Below are positions 25,483-37,560 of a stretch of 64,000 bases of DNA, one piece after another. The notes beneath the pieces were generated by a model. The model saw nothing but the letters and a program-made list of their open reading frames with translations, searched no databases and was not told where the DNA came from. Position 1 is the first letter of the stretch; each line of letters begins with the position of its first letter. The stretch lies in the NCBI GenBank assembly GCA_026182355.1, contig JAPFBL010001617.1, positions 1,860,001 through 1,924,000 of the forward strand, in the 5' to 3' direction. Source of the stretch: Hermatobates lingyangjiaoensis (taxonomy: Eukaryota; Arthropoda; Insecta; Hemiptera; Hermatobatidae). The position numbers and the translations under genes are program-made.

Positions 25483-27511
25483 AAAAAATCTGGAGAGGCC
25501 TACACTCAACTTTACTTTAAGTAAACTTAATATCAAACTTCTTGGGTATATAATATATAATGTCTCATTTAAGCATAACATGATCGTCTAAATGGGAGAT
25601 GTTTATTAGTCTTTCATTTCTGAGGTAGTACAGATAGTGATTGTTCCACTTATCAATAGATAAGCCTTTTTTGTACGTCACACAATTAATGAATATACAA
25701 TCATTAGTATAACTACAGCAGTAATAACATTATGAAAAGCCAAAGTGAAAATTTGCTTATACAAAATAATTTCATACAAGGGAGCATGGCTTTTAGTCCA
25801 ATAGCACGTGGATCTCTTACACAGTTTATCTGACCTCCTTCTACATTTAATACTGAAGACAAATTTTCCCATTTAGAACTTGAAAATACTTTAAGTATTT
25901 GATAAACATTACCAAGTTTTTGTCTGAAACATGTCAAAAACATGTAAGAAAAAATGTCGTTTTCAGATAATTTTAAATTTAAGATGTAGGATAATTTCAT
26001 TTATTTTTTTTAATTTTTTTTTAATTCTAAATAATGTTCTACATTATTGGTCTTTTATCAAATTATTATACCGGAAATTTTATGGCATACTAGAGGTTTT
26101 TAAATACTCACTTTTCTTTCCCTTAGTCAAAAATCGTAAAAAACCAATTTACTCTGAGGGAATATTTTTTCCTACGTGCTGTACTCTGTTATAAGTTTGC
26201 TATAAATTTATATTGAGAAGAAATATATTGGTAATTAGCCACTTTTGCATTCTTAAATCAAGTTCAAAGCCGACTTTTCTGTATAATTTGAAATTTAAAA
26301 GCTGGAAGCTTGAAATTTTAAAAAATAATGGTATGAACTATTAGACTAGAATAGTGAAAAAACTGGATATTAGTCAAAAACATAGTAGTCCTATAGGACG
26401 AAAAAATCCATTCCAAAAACTTCAATATTACCCAATAATAATGTCATTCATAAACGTAAAAAAATCACCATTTGATATTAAGCTTTGTAGAACGGCGCAA
26501 CATATACATTGATTAGAACATTTTGTTAGACAAAAAATAAGATAAAAAGAATAAAAAATTATTTGTTTCATATGCTCTATTGTTGTTGATTTTTTACATA
26601 TAAGAATTTAATTCTTCTTACATTATATATAAGTCGTTAAATCATTTCAAAATTTTCATTATAACTCTAAACATTATATTATTTCGGTGAATTCACTGAA
26701 AAAAATTCTAAGTCAATGTAAACAATGTAAAAAAATATCAAAAATTCGACAAGTATGGCAGGTGATCCCTTAGTCTAGGATAAACAGACAGTTTTTATAG
26801 CTTTATTGCTCTTTGCCGTGATTGAATGTATGAATTTTTTTTATAAATTGGTAATTTTTTGTTCCATTTTTAGTCAGGTTTTCAAGATTTTTTAATGAGC
26901 CGTTTAGCGTCAAAAAAACATTATCTGAAAAAAGAAACTGTACTGTAACGCCCCTTTGGTGAATGTAATTTTGAAAAAAAATTATCTCAACTTATCGTCC
27001 ACATAATGTTCTATTTTTAGGTATAGTTTCATTTTGATCCTTCAAACAGTATGGCTTGTATTGCTCTCAGGAGCTTTGAGATTGATTTGTAAGTCAAAAT
27101 TGTTACATTTTTAAAAAAAAAATATTTTCGGTTGTTTTAAAAATCTAAACATATTTTTCGTTTATTGCATTTGTAACCTCAAAGATAATGCCAAAATTTT
27201 ACACTATAGAATTAGCAGTTTAAGAGAAAAAATGTTTTCTAGAAACTAGTTTTTGTCCAAAAAAGTGACTTTCCCAACATGCATAATTCCTCCCAAACAA
27301 TAGGGATCATCTACACTATGGAGCTCATTTTTGTGTAAAATATGAATTTGATCCATCAAAGATTCTGGACCGTAGCGTGTTACAATATCAGCTTCAACAC
27401 AACTACACACATACAGTATCATCGAAATGCGTTCTCGACGTCAAAAATTCCGTCAAAATCTCGAGATCGAATTTTTTCACGATCACTACACTTTACTTAT
27501 AGTAAAGTGAA
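25483..27511 (-). repeat. TTTACTATAAGTAAA-family repeat, full-length copy (C)
   Basis: About 2.03 kb in minus orientation. One end reads AAAAATCTGGAGAGGCCTAC followed by TTACTTTAAGTAAAC. The other ends GATCACTACACTTTACTTAT then AGTAAAGTG. Both termini therefore carry the near-palindrome. It retains the internal segment of about 400 bp that the plus-strand copies A and B have lost, so it is the better reference for length. No protein-coding frame is conserved between copies, implying a non-autonomous element. Confidence 0.8.
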
Positions 27512-27944
27512 AATGACAAATGAAAATAAAGAGGAAAGAAAAAACTTCTAAAGGATATAAAGGTAAAGGCAAACGTGACTCCATTATATTCGGGTCAAAG
27601 ATTCTTCAGATTACAGGTAATAAAGTTCTGTCCTCTAACTTTAAAGAACTAGTTTGAGATTTTGGCGACTAATACATAGGTACCTTCCTCAATTTTGAAA
27701 CAGCTAAATCCAGGTGCAAAACATAAATGTTCCAATGTTTTGAATAAAATAAAATGATTAAGTATGCCTGTTCGGTTATTCTAATCAGAACTGCCATATA
27801 AGACCTGCTAATGTTAGGTCTCCCATCACAAAACTAGGGTTTTACTTGAGTGTATACCACGCCAATTTTCTTAACCATATAGTAAAAATAATAATTATTA
27901 GAACAAAAAAAAGATTATTAATAACAATAGGAATCTATTAATTC
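27512..27944. other. Spacer between inverted repeat copies
   Basis: About 430 bp of AT-rich sequence separates the minus-oriented copy C from the plus-oriented copy A. I see no gene or element in it. Confidence 0.5.
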
Positions 27945-29592
27945 TTTTTACTTTACTATAAGTAAAGTATAGAGATCGTGAAAAAATTCGATCTCGAGAT
28001 TTTGACGGAATTACATGTTTTGAGGTCCCAGAAGTCGTTTTATGAAGTTTTTGCGATGATGTCTGTGTGTATGTGGGTGGGTGGGTGGGTTGGTGGGTGG
28101 GTGGGTGCGTGTGTTAGCATTGCTTGTTACCACGCTACGGTCCAGAATCTTTGATATTTGATATTTTACACAAAAATGGGCCTCATAGGGAAGAAGATCC
28201 CTATTGTTTGGGAAGAATTATGCATGATGGGAAAGTCACTTTTTTTGCCAAAAACCGTTTTTTTTAAAACATTTATTTCTCCTAAACTGATAACCCTAGA
28301 GTTTTGAAATTTTCACATTATCTTTGAAGTTACAAATGCAACAAACGAAAAATTTATTCAGAATTTTAAAACAACAGAAAATAATTTTTTTTCAATAAAA
28401 TGTACAAATTTTGACTTATAATTCAATCTCAAACCTTGTGAGAGCAATACAAGCCATACTGTTTGACGGACAAGAATGAAACTATGCCTATAAATAGAAC
28501 ATTATGTGTAGAATGAGTTGAGATATTTTTTTTCAAAATTACATTCGCTAATGGGGCGTTACAGTACGATTTCTGTTTTCAGAAAATGTTTTTTTGACGC
28601 TAAACGGCTCATTAAAAAATAATGAAAATTTTACCAAAAATGGAACAAAAAATTAGCAATTCATAAAAAAATATCATGAAGTTTCAATTATGGGAAAGAG
28701 CAATAACGCTATAAAAACTGTTTGTTTACCCTAGACTAAGAGATCACCTGCTATACTTGTCGAATTTTTTATATTTTTTTACATTGTTTAGATTGACTTA
28801 GAATTTTTTTGAGCGAATCCACTAAGATAAAATTGAAATTTAAAATTAAAATTGATATTTATAAAGGAACAATTTAAATTGTTTATTGACCTATATGAGA
28901 TGTAAGAGGAATAATATTGTGCAGAAAAATGATAACACTCACTCAGAAAAAATTCGTATATATGTTATTTGACAAAGGGGAAGGAAAATGATCTTATTAA
29001 ATACTAAGAAGCCACAAAATTCCCAGTATAATAATTCTGTTAAAAACCAAAAAAGATAATTCAAAATTGAAATCTTTCGTTTAGAGATTAATAAATGTAA
29101 TAATCGTACATCTTTAATTATAAATTATCTTGAAACAATATTTTTTCTTCGCTGTTTATGATGTTTTTCAGAGAAAAAAAGGGTATTTTCCTGTTTTAAA
29201 TTTTCAAATTTTACTTTAATATTCAATGTAGAAGGATGTCAAGTAAACGATGTAAGAAATCCACTGGTTATTTGAACAAAAGCCATGTTCTCTTGCAGGA
29301 GAATATTTTCAATCAGGAAATGTTCACTTTGGTTTTTCAAAAATGTTATTACTGCTGTAGTTATACTAATGAAATTATTTGCAAATAATAAATTATTTGT
29401 GATGTACAAAAATAAGCTTATAAATTCATATGTCCTTCAATAACTATCTGTACTACCTCAGGAATGAAAGGCTAATAATTATATCCCATTTAGATGTTTA
29501 CGTTATGCTTAAATGAGACGTTATGTTTTATATACTCAAGAAATTTGACATTAAGTTACTTATAGTAAAGTAGAGTGTAGGCCACTCCAGAT
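27945..29592 (+). repeat. TTTACTATAAGTAAA-family repeat, copy A
   Basis: About 1.65 kb in plus orientation, from TTACTTTACTATAAGTAAAG to GGCCACTCCAGATTTTT. Near its 5' end it carries an expanded GTGG-type microsatellite (about 28066-28113). Relative to copy C it lacks an internal segment, joined at the GTGCAGAAAAATGATAACAC junction. No conserved reading frame. Confidence 0.85.
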
Positions 29593-31188
29593 TTTTACTT
29601 TACTATAAGTAAAGTATAGTGATCGTGAAAAAATTCGATCTCCAGATTTTGACGGAATTACATGTTTTGAGGTCCCAGAAGTCGTTTTATGACGTTTTTA
29701 CGATGATGTCTGTGTGTGTGTGGGTGGGTGGGTGAGTGTGTTAGCATTGCTTGTTACCACGCTACGGTCCAGAATCTTTGATGGATCAAGTTGATATTTT
29801 ACATAAAAATCGGCCTCATAGGGAAGAAGATCCCTATTGTTCGGGAAGAATTATGCATGATGGGAAAGTAACTTTTTTTGCCAAAAACCGTTTTTTTTAA
29901 ACATTTATTTCTCCTAAACTGATAACCTTAGAATTTTGAAATTTGGACATTATCTTTTAGGTTACAAATGCAACAAACGAAAAATATATTCAGAATTTTA
30001 AAACAACGGGAAATGTTCTTTTTTCAATAACATGTAAAAATTTTGACTTATAATTCAATCTCAAACCTTGTGACAGCGATACAAGCCATACTGTTTGACG
30101 CATCAAAATGAAACTATGCCTAAAAATAGAACATTATGAGGAGAATGAGTTGAGATATTTTTTTCAAAATTACATTCGCTAAAGGGACGTTACAGCACGA
30201 TTTCTGTTTTCAGAAAATGTTTTTTTGACGCTAAACGGCTCATTAAAAAATAATGAAAATTTGACCAAAAATAGAACAAATAATTAGCAATTCATAAAAA
30301 AAAAATCATGAAATTTTAATTACGGAAAAGAGCAATAACGCTATAAAAACTGTTTGTTTATCCTAGACTAAGAGATCACCTGCTATACTTTTCGATTTTT
30401 TTATATTTTTTTACATTGTTTACATTGACTTAAATTTTTTTAGTGAATCCACTGATATAAAATTGATATTTATAAAGGAACAATTTAAAATGTTTATTGA
30501 CTTATATGAGTTAAGAGGAATAATATTGTGCAGGAAAATAATAACACTCACTCAGAAAAAATTCGTGTATATGTTATTTGAAAAAGGGGAAGTAAAATGA
30601 TCTTATTAAATACTGAGAAGCCATAAAATTCCCAGTATAATAATTCTGTTAAAAACCAAAAAAGATAATTCAAAATTGGAATCTTTCGTTTAGAGATTAA
30701 TAAAGATAATTATCGTACATCTTTAATTATAAATTATCTTGAAACAATATTTTTTCTTCGCTGTTTAAGATGTTTTTCATAGAAAAAAAGGGTATTTTCC
30801 TGTTTTAAATTTTCAAATTTTACTTTATTATTCAATGTAGAAGGATGTCAAGTAAACGATGTAAGAAATCCACTGGCTATTTGAACAATAGCTACGTTCT
30901 CTTATAGGAGAATATTTCGTTTCAAGAAATGTTCACTTTGGTTTTTCAAAAATATTATTACTGCTGTAGTTATACTAATGAAATTATTTGTGATGTACAA
31001 AAATAAGCTTATAAATTGATATGTCCTTCAATCACTATCTGTACTACCTCAGGAATGAAAGGCTAATAATTATATCTCATTTAGATGTTTACGTTATGCT
31101 TAAATGAGACGTTATGTTTTATATACTCAAGAAATTTGAAATTAAGTTACTTAGAGTAAAGTAGAGTGTAGGCCACTCCAGATTTTTT
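29593..31188 (+). repeat. TTTACTATAAGTAAA-family repeat, copy B, in tandem with A
   Basis: A second plus-oriented copy joined head-to-tail to copy A without intervening DNA: A's terminal CCACTCCAGATTTTT runs straight into B's ACTTTACTATAAGTAAAG. It has the same internal deletion junction as A, so the A-B pair arose by duplication of one deleted copy. The GTGG microsatellite is shorter (about 29710-29740). Non-coding. Confidence 0.85.
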
Positions 31189-31338
31189 CTTTTATATATT
31201 GATCTACATGCCCCACCAGAAGGCATTACATTTATGACCATCTACAATAATACAATAATAATCCTCATTGTTCTTGACATATCAATAATGGTTTTAATTC
31301 TAACGTAGTGCATTCAGTTATTATGTAGTATTTACTCA

Positions 31339-32291
31339 TTGTAGGGTAAAAAGCTAATGAAATGGTCTCCACATATAAAAATTTAATGGTATAAACAACG
31401 CATTTTGAACACATAGTGTTCTTCCTCAGGCATTAACTAAAAAATACAATGACACCAGAGAGTTATCTATAGTACAAAGTAAATATAGTACAAAATAAAA
31501 ATAAAATAATATAAGGATGAGAATACGAAACTAAGGGGGAGTGTCGGTGGTACAACTGACTGGGATGGACGTGGGTGAAGGTATGAGGTACATCTGTTTC
31601 ATACCTGCCCTATATTTCATTGTTATTTTTTGTTTCCTAAAGGTTAGGCTGAGCCTTTACATTTGCTCTAAGACTAAGTGTAGGAAACATATTGAAAATA
31701 TAACACAGAGAACTAGAACGAAATACAAAGAAATATAGAAATAAGATATATATATATATAAATTAAGAAAAGTTGTACACTTGGGACTTTGTTCATTTAG
31801 GCAAGCAGAAGAATTATCGCGCACTAATTTGTTAATTTAATACCCTTCTAAAATAGTTATTTTACGGAATTTATTGTTTCTATGTAATATTTGTATAATT
31901 TGGTCTGGAAAAAATTGGTGGTTATTGGTGATTAAATGTTTGGTAAAATGGGATATGAATTGATTATTGTTGGGGGATTTTTTTCTGTTTAACTTCTTGT
32001 ACATGTGTTCTTTTATTCTTTTATTAAATGATCTTAGTGTCATGGCTATATAATGTGAAGGGCAATTAGCGCACGACAATTTATATACACCACTAAGTGT
32101 GTATATATTGTACATTATACATTCAATGACTGAATGCGCCCCTCTCCCACCCTGACTAACTTATTGATATACATCATAGAGTATTTTTTTAGTTAATGCC
32201 TGAGGAAGAACACGACGTGTTCGAAACGCGTTGTTTATACCATTAATTTTTATACGTGGAGACCATTTCATTAGCTTTTTACCCTACATTG
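31339..32291 (-). mobile_element. Penelope-like element fragment with inverted arms
   Basis: Inverted arms at 31339-31447 and 32181-32291 flank a minus-strand GIY-YIG frame. Both arms contain the sequence whose reverse complement reads GAGACCATTTCATTAGC, plus a CTTCCTCAGGCATTAAC motif near the inner edge. The right arm keeps GTTCGAAACGCG, typical of PLE tails. A (TA)n tract lies at about 31747-31760. Only the endonuclease end of the protein survives, so this is a severely 5'-truncated copy. Confidence 0.75.
31837..32115 (-). pseudogene. GIY-YIG endonuclease domain of a PLE
   Basis: The 92-residue frame contains GVYKLSCANCPSHYIAMT (Gly-Val-Tyr at residues 9-11, Tyr-Ile at 22-23). This is followed by LRSFNKRIKEH with the expected arginine, and ends with ITILEGY, supplying the acidic residue. 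The glycine of the second motif half is alanine here (YIA for YIG). The two cysteines of the GVYKLSCxxC pattern are typical of PLE nucleases. No reverse transcriptase precedes it, and the start shown is simply the first Met of the open stretch. It lies between the inverted arms of the element. Confidence 0.75.
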
Positions 32292-32299
32292 AATAATGA

Positions 32300-33262
32300 T
32301 TTTACAATAATTATAAGAGAAAGTACGAAAAATAATACTATAATAATATAATGATCACCATACTAGATAATAAACGTAATAATCATAATAATATAAATAA
32401 GAATATAATGATAGTAATACTGGACTGATAATAACTATAATAATTAGAATATGATAGTAATACTAAGGTAATGGCAATATAACATGGAAAGATAAAAGTA
32501 CAGAATAATATAACGACTTAATTTGACACGTTAAAATATTTGTTCACTAATTCCTTAAAAGTTGTGACCAGGCTGTCATTCAGGATAGGTTCAACCAGTG
32601 GAGGTCAAGCACCTCCAGAAGAATTGTACAAGATATCATATGTTTTGACATAAATATGTTCACTCTAGGTGGCCAAGTCAGTGTAGGGCTAAAAATCACA
32701 TGTTGAATTAACAAAGGCCATTCCATATCAAATATTGATCAATAAAGAATAATATGTGTCCATGTTTGGGAGACGTTTACATCACTATTGAGTTAAGAAA
32801 AGGCAGGTACGTTGGAGAATGCAGTCGTGATGCTAAATCTATGGAGGTATGTTCTATACTACCATGAGCAGACAACACATAATGAAGTCTTAAGTTCAGA
32901 AGAAGGTTTACTGTTGATTATGATTTGGTGAAAAAAATAACATTCTATTATTAATTATTTGGACTATTGTGTGTAGACTATTTATTTGTAAATAAAATAA
33001 TAGTTAAGAAACACAACAAACCAGTTAAAAACTAAATCTACTGAAAATTTGACAGAAAATGTCAGTACCCCTGTCCGCGGTACTCATTAAAACCTGAGTT
33101 ACATTTTCAGTTATAAAAAATTGTATGATGTTAAAACGTGGCTTGGGACCTCTTACTAACTATTCAGGGTTACCCAGATAGTGAACAGGTTATACAGGAC
33201 CTTCAGCTAGCCACCACCTGAGGACCCGCCTGGTAGCCACCAGAGGACACCCTCTCCCTTCC
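32300..33262. other. Low-complexity AT-rich stretch
   Basis: The first part (about 32320-32480) is dense in ATAATAATA-type simple sequence. The rest is AT-rich with no recognised gene or element. Confidence 0.5.
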
Positions 33263-33299
33263 ATGACTAAATATGCCCCCCTCCCCCAGACTAACTTAT

Positions 33300-34440
33300 T
33301 GATATACATCATAGAGTAGAATAGAGACAATTATGTAAATGTTGACATAGACAACATAAATCACATACATACCAAAGAACTATAAGGAAAAATACACATT
33401 ATAACTAAAATAAGAATAATAATACATGATTCTAAACATCATATCTTCCTAGCCCCATAATCACATAATTTACATAACAGAGTAGAATAGAAATAGCTAT
33501 GTAAATGTTGACATAGACATCATAAAACACATACCTACTTAAAACTATAAGGAAAAATAAACATTATAACTAAAATAAGAATAATAATATTTGTTTACAC
33601 ATCGTACTATTTCTACCCCATAGTCATATTAATTACATGAAACAGTAGAATATAAATAGTTATGTAAGTGTTGTCTTATAAATCATAGAACACATACCTA
33701 TTTAGCAATTCCAAATTCAATGTTACCTCATAAAACAGAATTGAATAGCAGGATGTAATCATACGCCTTCATAATCCTCAAAAGGGTTTCCATTCCTTTA
33801 CCATTTGATTTTATTGGGAGAATAGAAGAGGAACAGCTATAAAATTGGCATTTAAATATCATACAATTCAAATGTTATATGTTACCTACCATATGTAACA
33901 TATGTCAAATGTTATGTACCATATACCTGAAAACAGTTTTTAAATGCAAAACAAACGACATGAAATTATACTTATGAAAATTTAAGGTCAATAGATTTAT
34001 ATAAATTAATATAAATTTAAAGTTAATAAAACATCTATTGTATAAAACAACCATAACTTACCTCACACAGTAGAATACAACAAATAATAAAGTGATAACA
34101 CCTCTTCATCCCTTCAAATACGTTTCTATCCCTTGAAATCATATTAGTTGCATGGGAGAGTAGTTTACAAACATATATGTCAGTATAGACTTAAATACAT
34201 CAAACACATATATTCAACATATATGAGGTACCTCACACATATACCTTTAATATAATTAAAGAAATATATAACCACATTTCTTCCTACATATCAAGAGCGT
34301 TACTGGTGCCATAACATATGAGTTACACAAGAGGGTAGATAGAAACAGTAATGCATATATAGATTTCAAAAAATGTAAAATACTTACGTATTCAACGACA
34401 AGTTACCTACACAGTAGAATTACAATAAGTATTTATCTTC
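33300..34440. repeat. Diverged tandem repeat, period about 161-168 bp
   Basis: Units begin around the motif AGTAGAATA, seen at 33315, 33483 and 33644, followed by TATGTAAATGTTGACATAGA and, further on, AACTATAAGGAAAAATA and ACTAAAATAAGAATAATAAT. The first units are well conserved. Later units (for example around 34060, 34160 and 34330) are much decayed but keep the AGTAGA and ACACATATA blocks. Unit length is in the range of nucleosome-scale satellites, but there are few copies. Confidence 0.7.
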
Positions 34441-34477
34441 ATATATTCTTTTTTTTCACTATTTAAAAACTTTAATC

Positions 34478-35139
34478 TAAAACACAAGCTTTCGGCTCAC
34501 ATTAGCCATCATCAAGTAAAAAACGATAAACTAAAATGGTAAACAAAACAAATGCTACGGTACTAAGAGTGGTTAACAACTAACTAGGATGGAAATAAGA
34601 AATATGCGGACGGGAGGGAGGAATAAGTAGGAGGGCCTGTTTAGGCATGCAGGGCAGGGCACTGAACCAAACTACCTGCGGGTCCCTATACCTACCTCTC
34701 TTACAAACTTATAGTTTGTATCAAAATTTTTTGAACAAAATATAAGGTATTACATTAAGGTCACTGTTTTGAATATTTAAAGCTTCCGAGACATCAGATT
34801 ATATATCCTCGAAGCCCTTTACATCAAAGACTAAATCCTTGTTTAAATACTCAAAATAGTGATCTTAATGTAATACCTAGTTCAAAAAATTTTGATGCGA
34901 ACTATAAGTTAGTATTAGAGGTAGGTGCAGGGATACGCAGGTAGTTTGGTTCAGTGCCCTGCCCTGCATGCCTATACAGGCCCTCCTACTTACTCCTCCC
35001 TCCCTTCCGCATATTTTCTTATTTCCATCCTAGTTAGTTGTTAACCGCTCTTAGTGCCGTAGCATTTGTTTTGTTTACCATTTTAGTTTATCGTTTTTTA
35101 CTTGATGATGACTAATGTGAGCCGAAAGCTTCTGTTTTA
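34478..35139. mobile_element. Fold-back element (PLE tail type) with roughly 300-bp inverted arms
   Basis: Arms at 34478-34781 and 34842-35139 are close reverse complements around a loop of about 60 bases. The outer edge of the right arm reads CTTGATGATG then GTGAGCCGAAAGCTTCTG, the type of TGATGA-plus-hairpin tail seen at the 3' ends of the PLE copies here. There is no protein frame. It is probably a PLE copy reduced to its duplicated inverted 3' ends, though a fold-back DNA transposon cannot be excluded. Confidence 0.7.
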
Positions 35140-35329
35140 TATACTTTTATGAACATCTTCATATACCTGAAAAGCCTTTGCTGTGTTTCTAGGGTACAGG
35201 TTCTGAAACTGCTTGAAGTTGGGGATCTTTTAATTCTAAAAATAGCTGAAAGCACACTGTATACAAATATTCGAGTAATATTTTAATTAAATCAAATACA
35301 ATACGGTAAAAATAATCATCAAAAAATAA

Positions 35330-35480
35330 AGACAATGAGACTTACTTTTAGGTTGCTTATTCTTCTGCCCAGAGAAAAATAAACTTGATGAGCCTCGGCG
35401 TCTTCTTCAGTGTTTGGGGATAAAAACATTGATAGGGGTAGGGAGGAGCTCGCATTTCTTTTTCAATTCACTGAAAAGTT
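35330..35480 (-). mobile_element. PLE-type 3' tail fragment
   Basis: On the minus strand this contains CACTGAAGAAGACGCCGAGG followed by CTCATCAAG and TTTATTTTTCTCTGGGC, matching the CTGAAGAAGA-type tails of other PLE copies here. No endonuclease sequence is attached. Confidence 0.4.
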
Positions 35481-36157
35481 TTTATGCCTAGCCTATTTTG
35501 ACTAAAGAATAATCTGAATCACTCAGAGACACCTAGAAACCCTATGGACACCCTTAACAGATTTAAGCCCTAACATATCACGATTGGTCGGGGAAGAACT
35601 GTGGAAGTGAGGGGGTTTTGAACAGTGTATGATGTTTATTTTCTGTTTTGTTGTGTACTGTAAATGATTATATGCAATAAACACAAACATGCTCACTAAC
35701 CTGTGTACAGGTATCCTACCGTCTGTACCTGCAACAGTACACACATGTTAATATTAACTCAATTGTAATGTAACATTTTATGGAATCTGTCAGTCATTTA
35801 TTATGATTAGTCATATGAAATAATTCTGATATATGTCAAAGTATGATTAAAACATAAATCAGGTCAGCATATAAAGTATTTTTTCTCGTTTTCTTCATTC
35901 ACAAACAGAACTATTCCTAATAATTGTATTCTTTGGCAACAGCTGTTACCAAAGCATCAATAAGATGCGAATTCATATAAAATACCAAATGACATTTGCT
36001 ATCAAATGAAAAAGAATAATTATTAATTACCATGGCATAATGCAACAGTGCATAGTCTACCATGTTTCACAACCGAGAGCAATCGCGTACTGGTTCAGTT
36101 AAGTAAAAAACCATGTATTTTTCATATCGATTTTTATGATAATGACACTCATTTTAG

Positions 36158-36835
36158 GTTTGTTTGATATCGGTGAATCAAAAAGAAGAAATTAACTTAA
36201 AAAAAGTAAAGAAAAAAATTTACTACTATTTAAATTTTAATTTATTTCGTATAATTTAACATATATGGGTTGACACATTGTTAAAATTATAGCTAAAAGA
36301 CTAGTGTTGACATAATTATCAAGTGACATTATGGGTGAACAAAAAAAATTTCATTATTACATTGCCATTAAATTACCTCGTTACATTGTCGGCCATGTTT
36401 ATTTGACGAAAAGCAATTGAAAGTGGTTCAGTCCAATAAACAAAAAATTTTTTTTTTTATCAAATTATATGATAATACACTTATTTCAGGTTTGTTTGAT
36501 ATAGGTGAATCAAAAAGAAGAAATTAACTTAAAAAAAGTAAAGAAAAAAATTTACTATTATTTAAATTTTAATTTATTCCGTATAATTTAACATATATGG
36601 ATTGACACGTAGTTAAAATTATAGTTAAAAGATTATTGTTGACATAATTATCAAGTGACATTATGGGTGAACAAAAAAAGTTAACGTTTCCAAAGAAAAA
36701 AATTAACTACCATTTAAATTCTAATTTATTCCATATAAGTTAATATATATGTGTTGATACATAGTTAGAATTATATTTAAAAGACAAATGTTAAAATAAA
36801 AAATCAAATGACATTATTGGTGAACAAAGAAAAAT
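36158..36835. repeat. Three-copy internal repeat
   Basis: A unit starting GGTTTGTTTGATAT and ending near GACATTATGGGTGAACAAAA occurs at 36158-36350 and again at 36489-36682 (offset about 331 bases), with very high similarity. A third, more diverged and shorter copy follows at about 36690-36832. It is flanked by AT-rich DNA. No coding potential. Confidence 0.8.
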
Positions 36836-37199
36836 TGTTATGTTACCTGGGCATAGAGCCTCAGTGAACGTTCCTCCATGTTCCGTTGATGAAGAGCAGC
36901 AGTAGACTGACTGGTTCTGACCTGTAAGGAACTTTAGGGAGTCCAAAAGTTCACTTATGCTGTCCTAGAACAGATTGGCCAACCCCATTACGACTAGGTA
37001 TTTACTTCATTAAAACATCAAACAAATTTGTTAAATGTTTCATTTTATTGAAAGTTTTTTTTATGGGTCAGTGATAAATTTTATGCCTATTGCTATATGG
37101 TTTACATCAATAAAGAATTGAAAATAACAGTTGATATTTAAAATACAACACTGTTTTGTTAAAACTTCGAGAAATAAGTTATTACTAAACGATTTAACA

Positions 37200-37560
37200 A
37201 TAGATTAGGGAATTGTATTACTTCACTATAAATAAAATGTAGCGACAATATCAAAATATGATTTTAAAATTTCATTGTCTTGATGATATTTGAGTGGGTG
37301 TGGGTGGGAATGATTCTTGCAGTTTGACACAAAAATATGAAATTCATTATATACATTATTCCAAATGAGAAGAACTACACAGCTTTTTGTCAATATCGAA
37401 GCATGATAAAGGTGCTTTATGGTAATTTATGCCAAAACACAAACCAATGTTCTTGTTTTTTAGAGACAAAAAAACTGTTATTTTGCACATAACATCATCA
37501 CAGTATTAAGTTCAATAGAAAGTAAATTTCGTTTTGGATACTAGGAATACAAAGAAAGTC
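37200..37560 (+). repeat. Possible degenerate TTTACTATAAGTAAA-family copy
   Basis: The order of blocks ATTACTTCACTATAAATAAA, a GTGGGTGTGGGTGGG run, then ACACAAAAATATGAAA follows that of the family's 5' part, but divergence is high. No terminus at the other end was found. Confidence 0.4.

Noticed and set aside
33300..34440. CRISPR-like array
   Set aside because: Units are about 165 bp, diverged and without short identical repeats and unique spacers; this is a eukaryotic tandem repeat.
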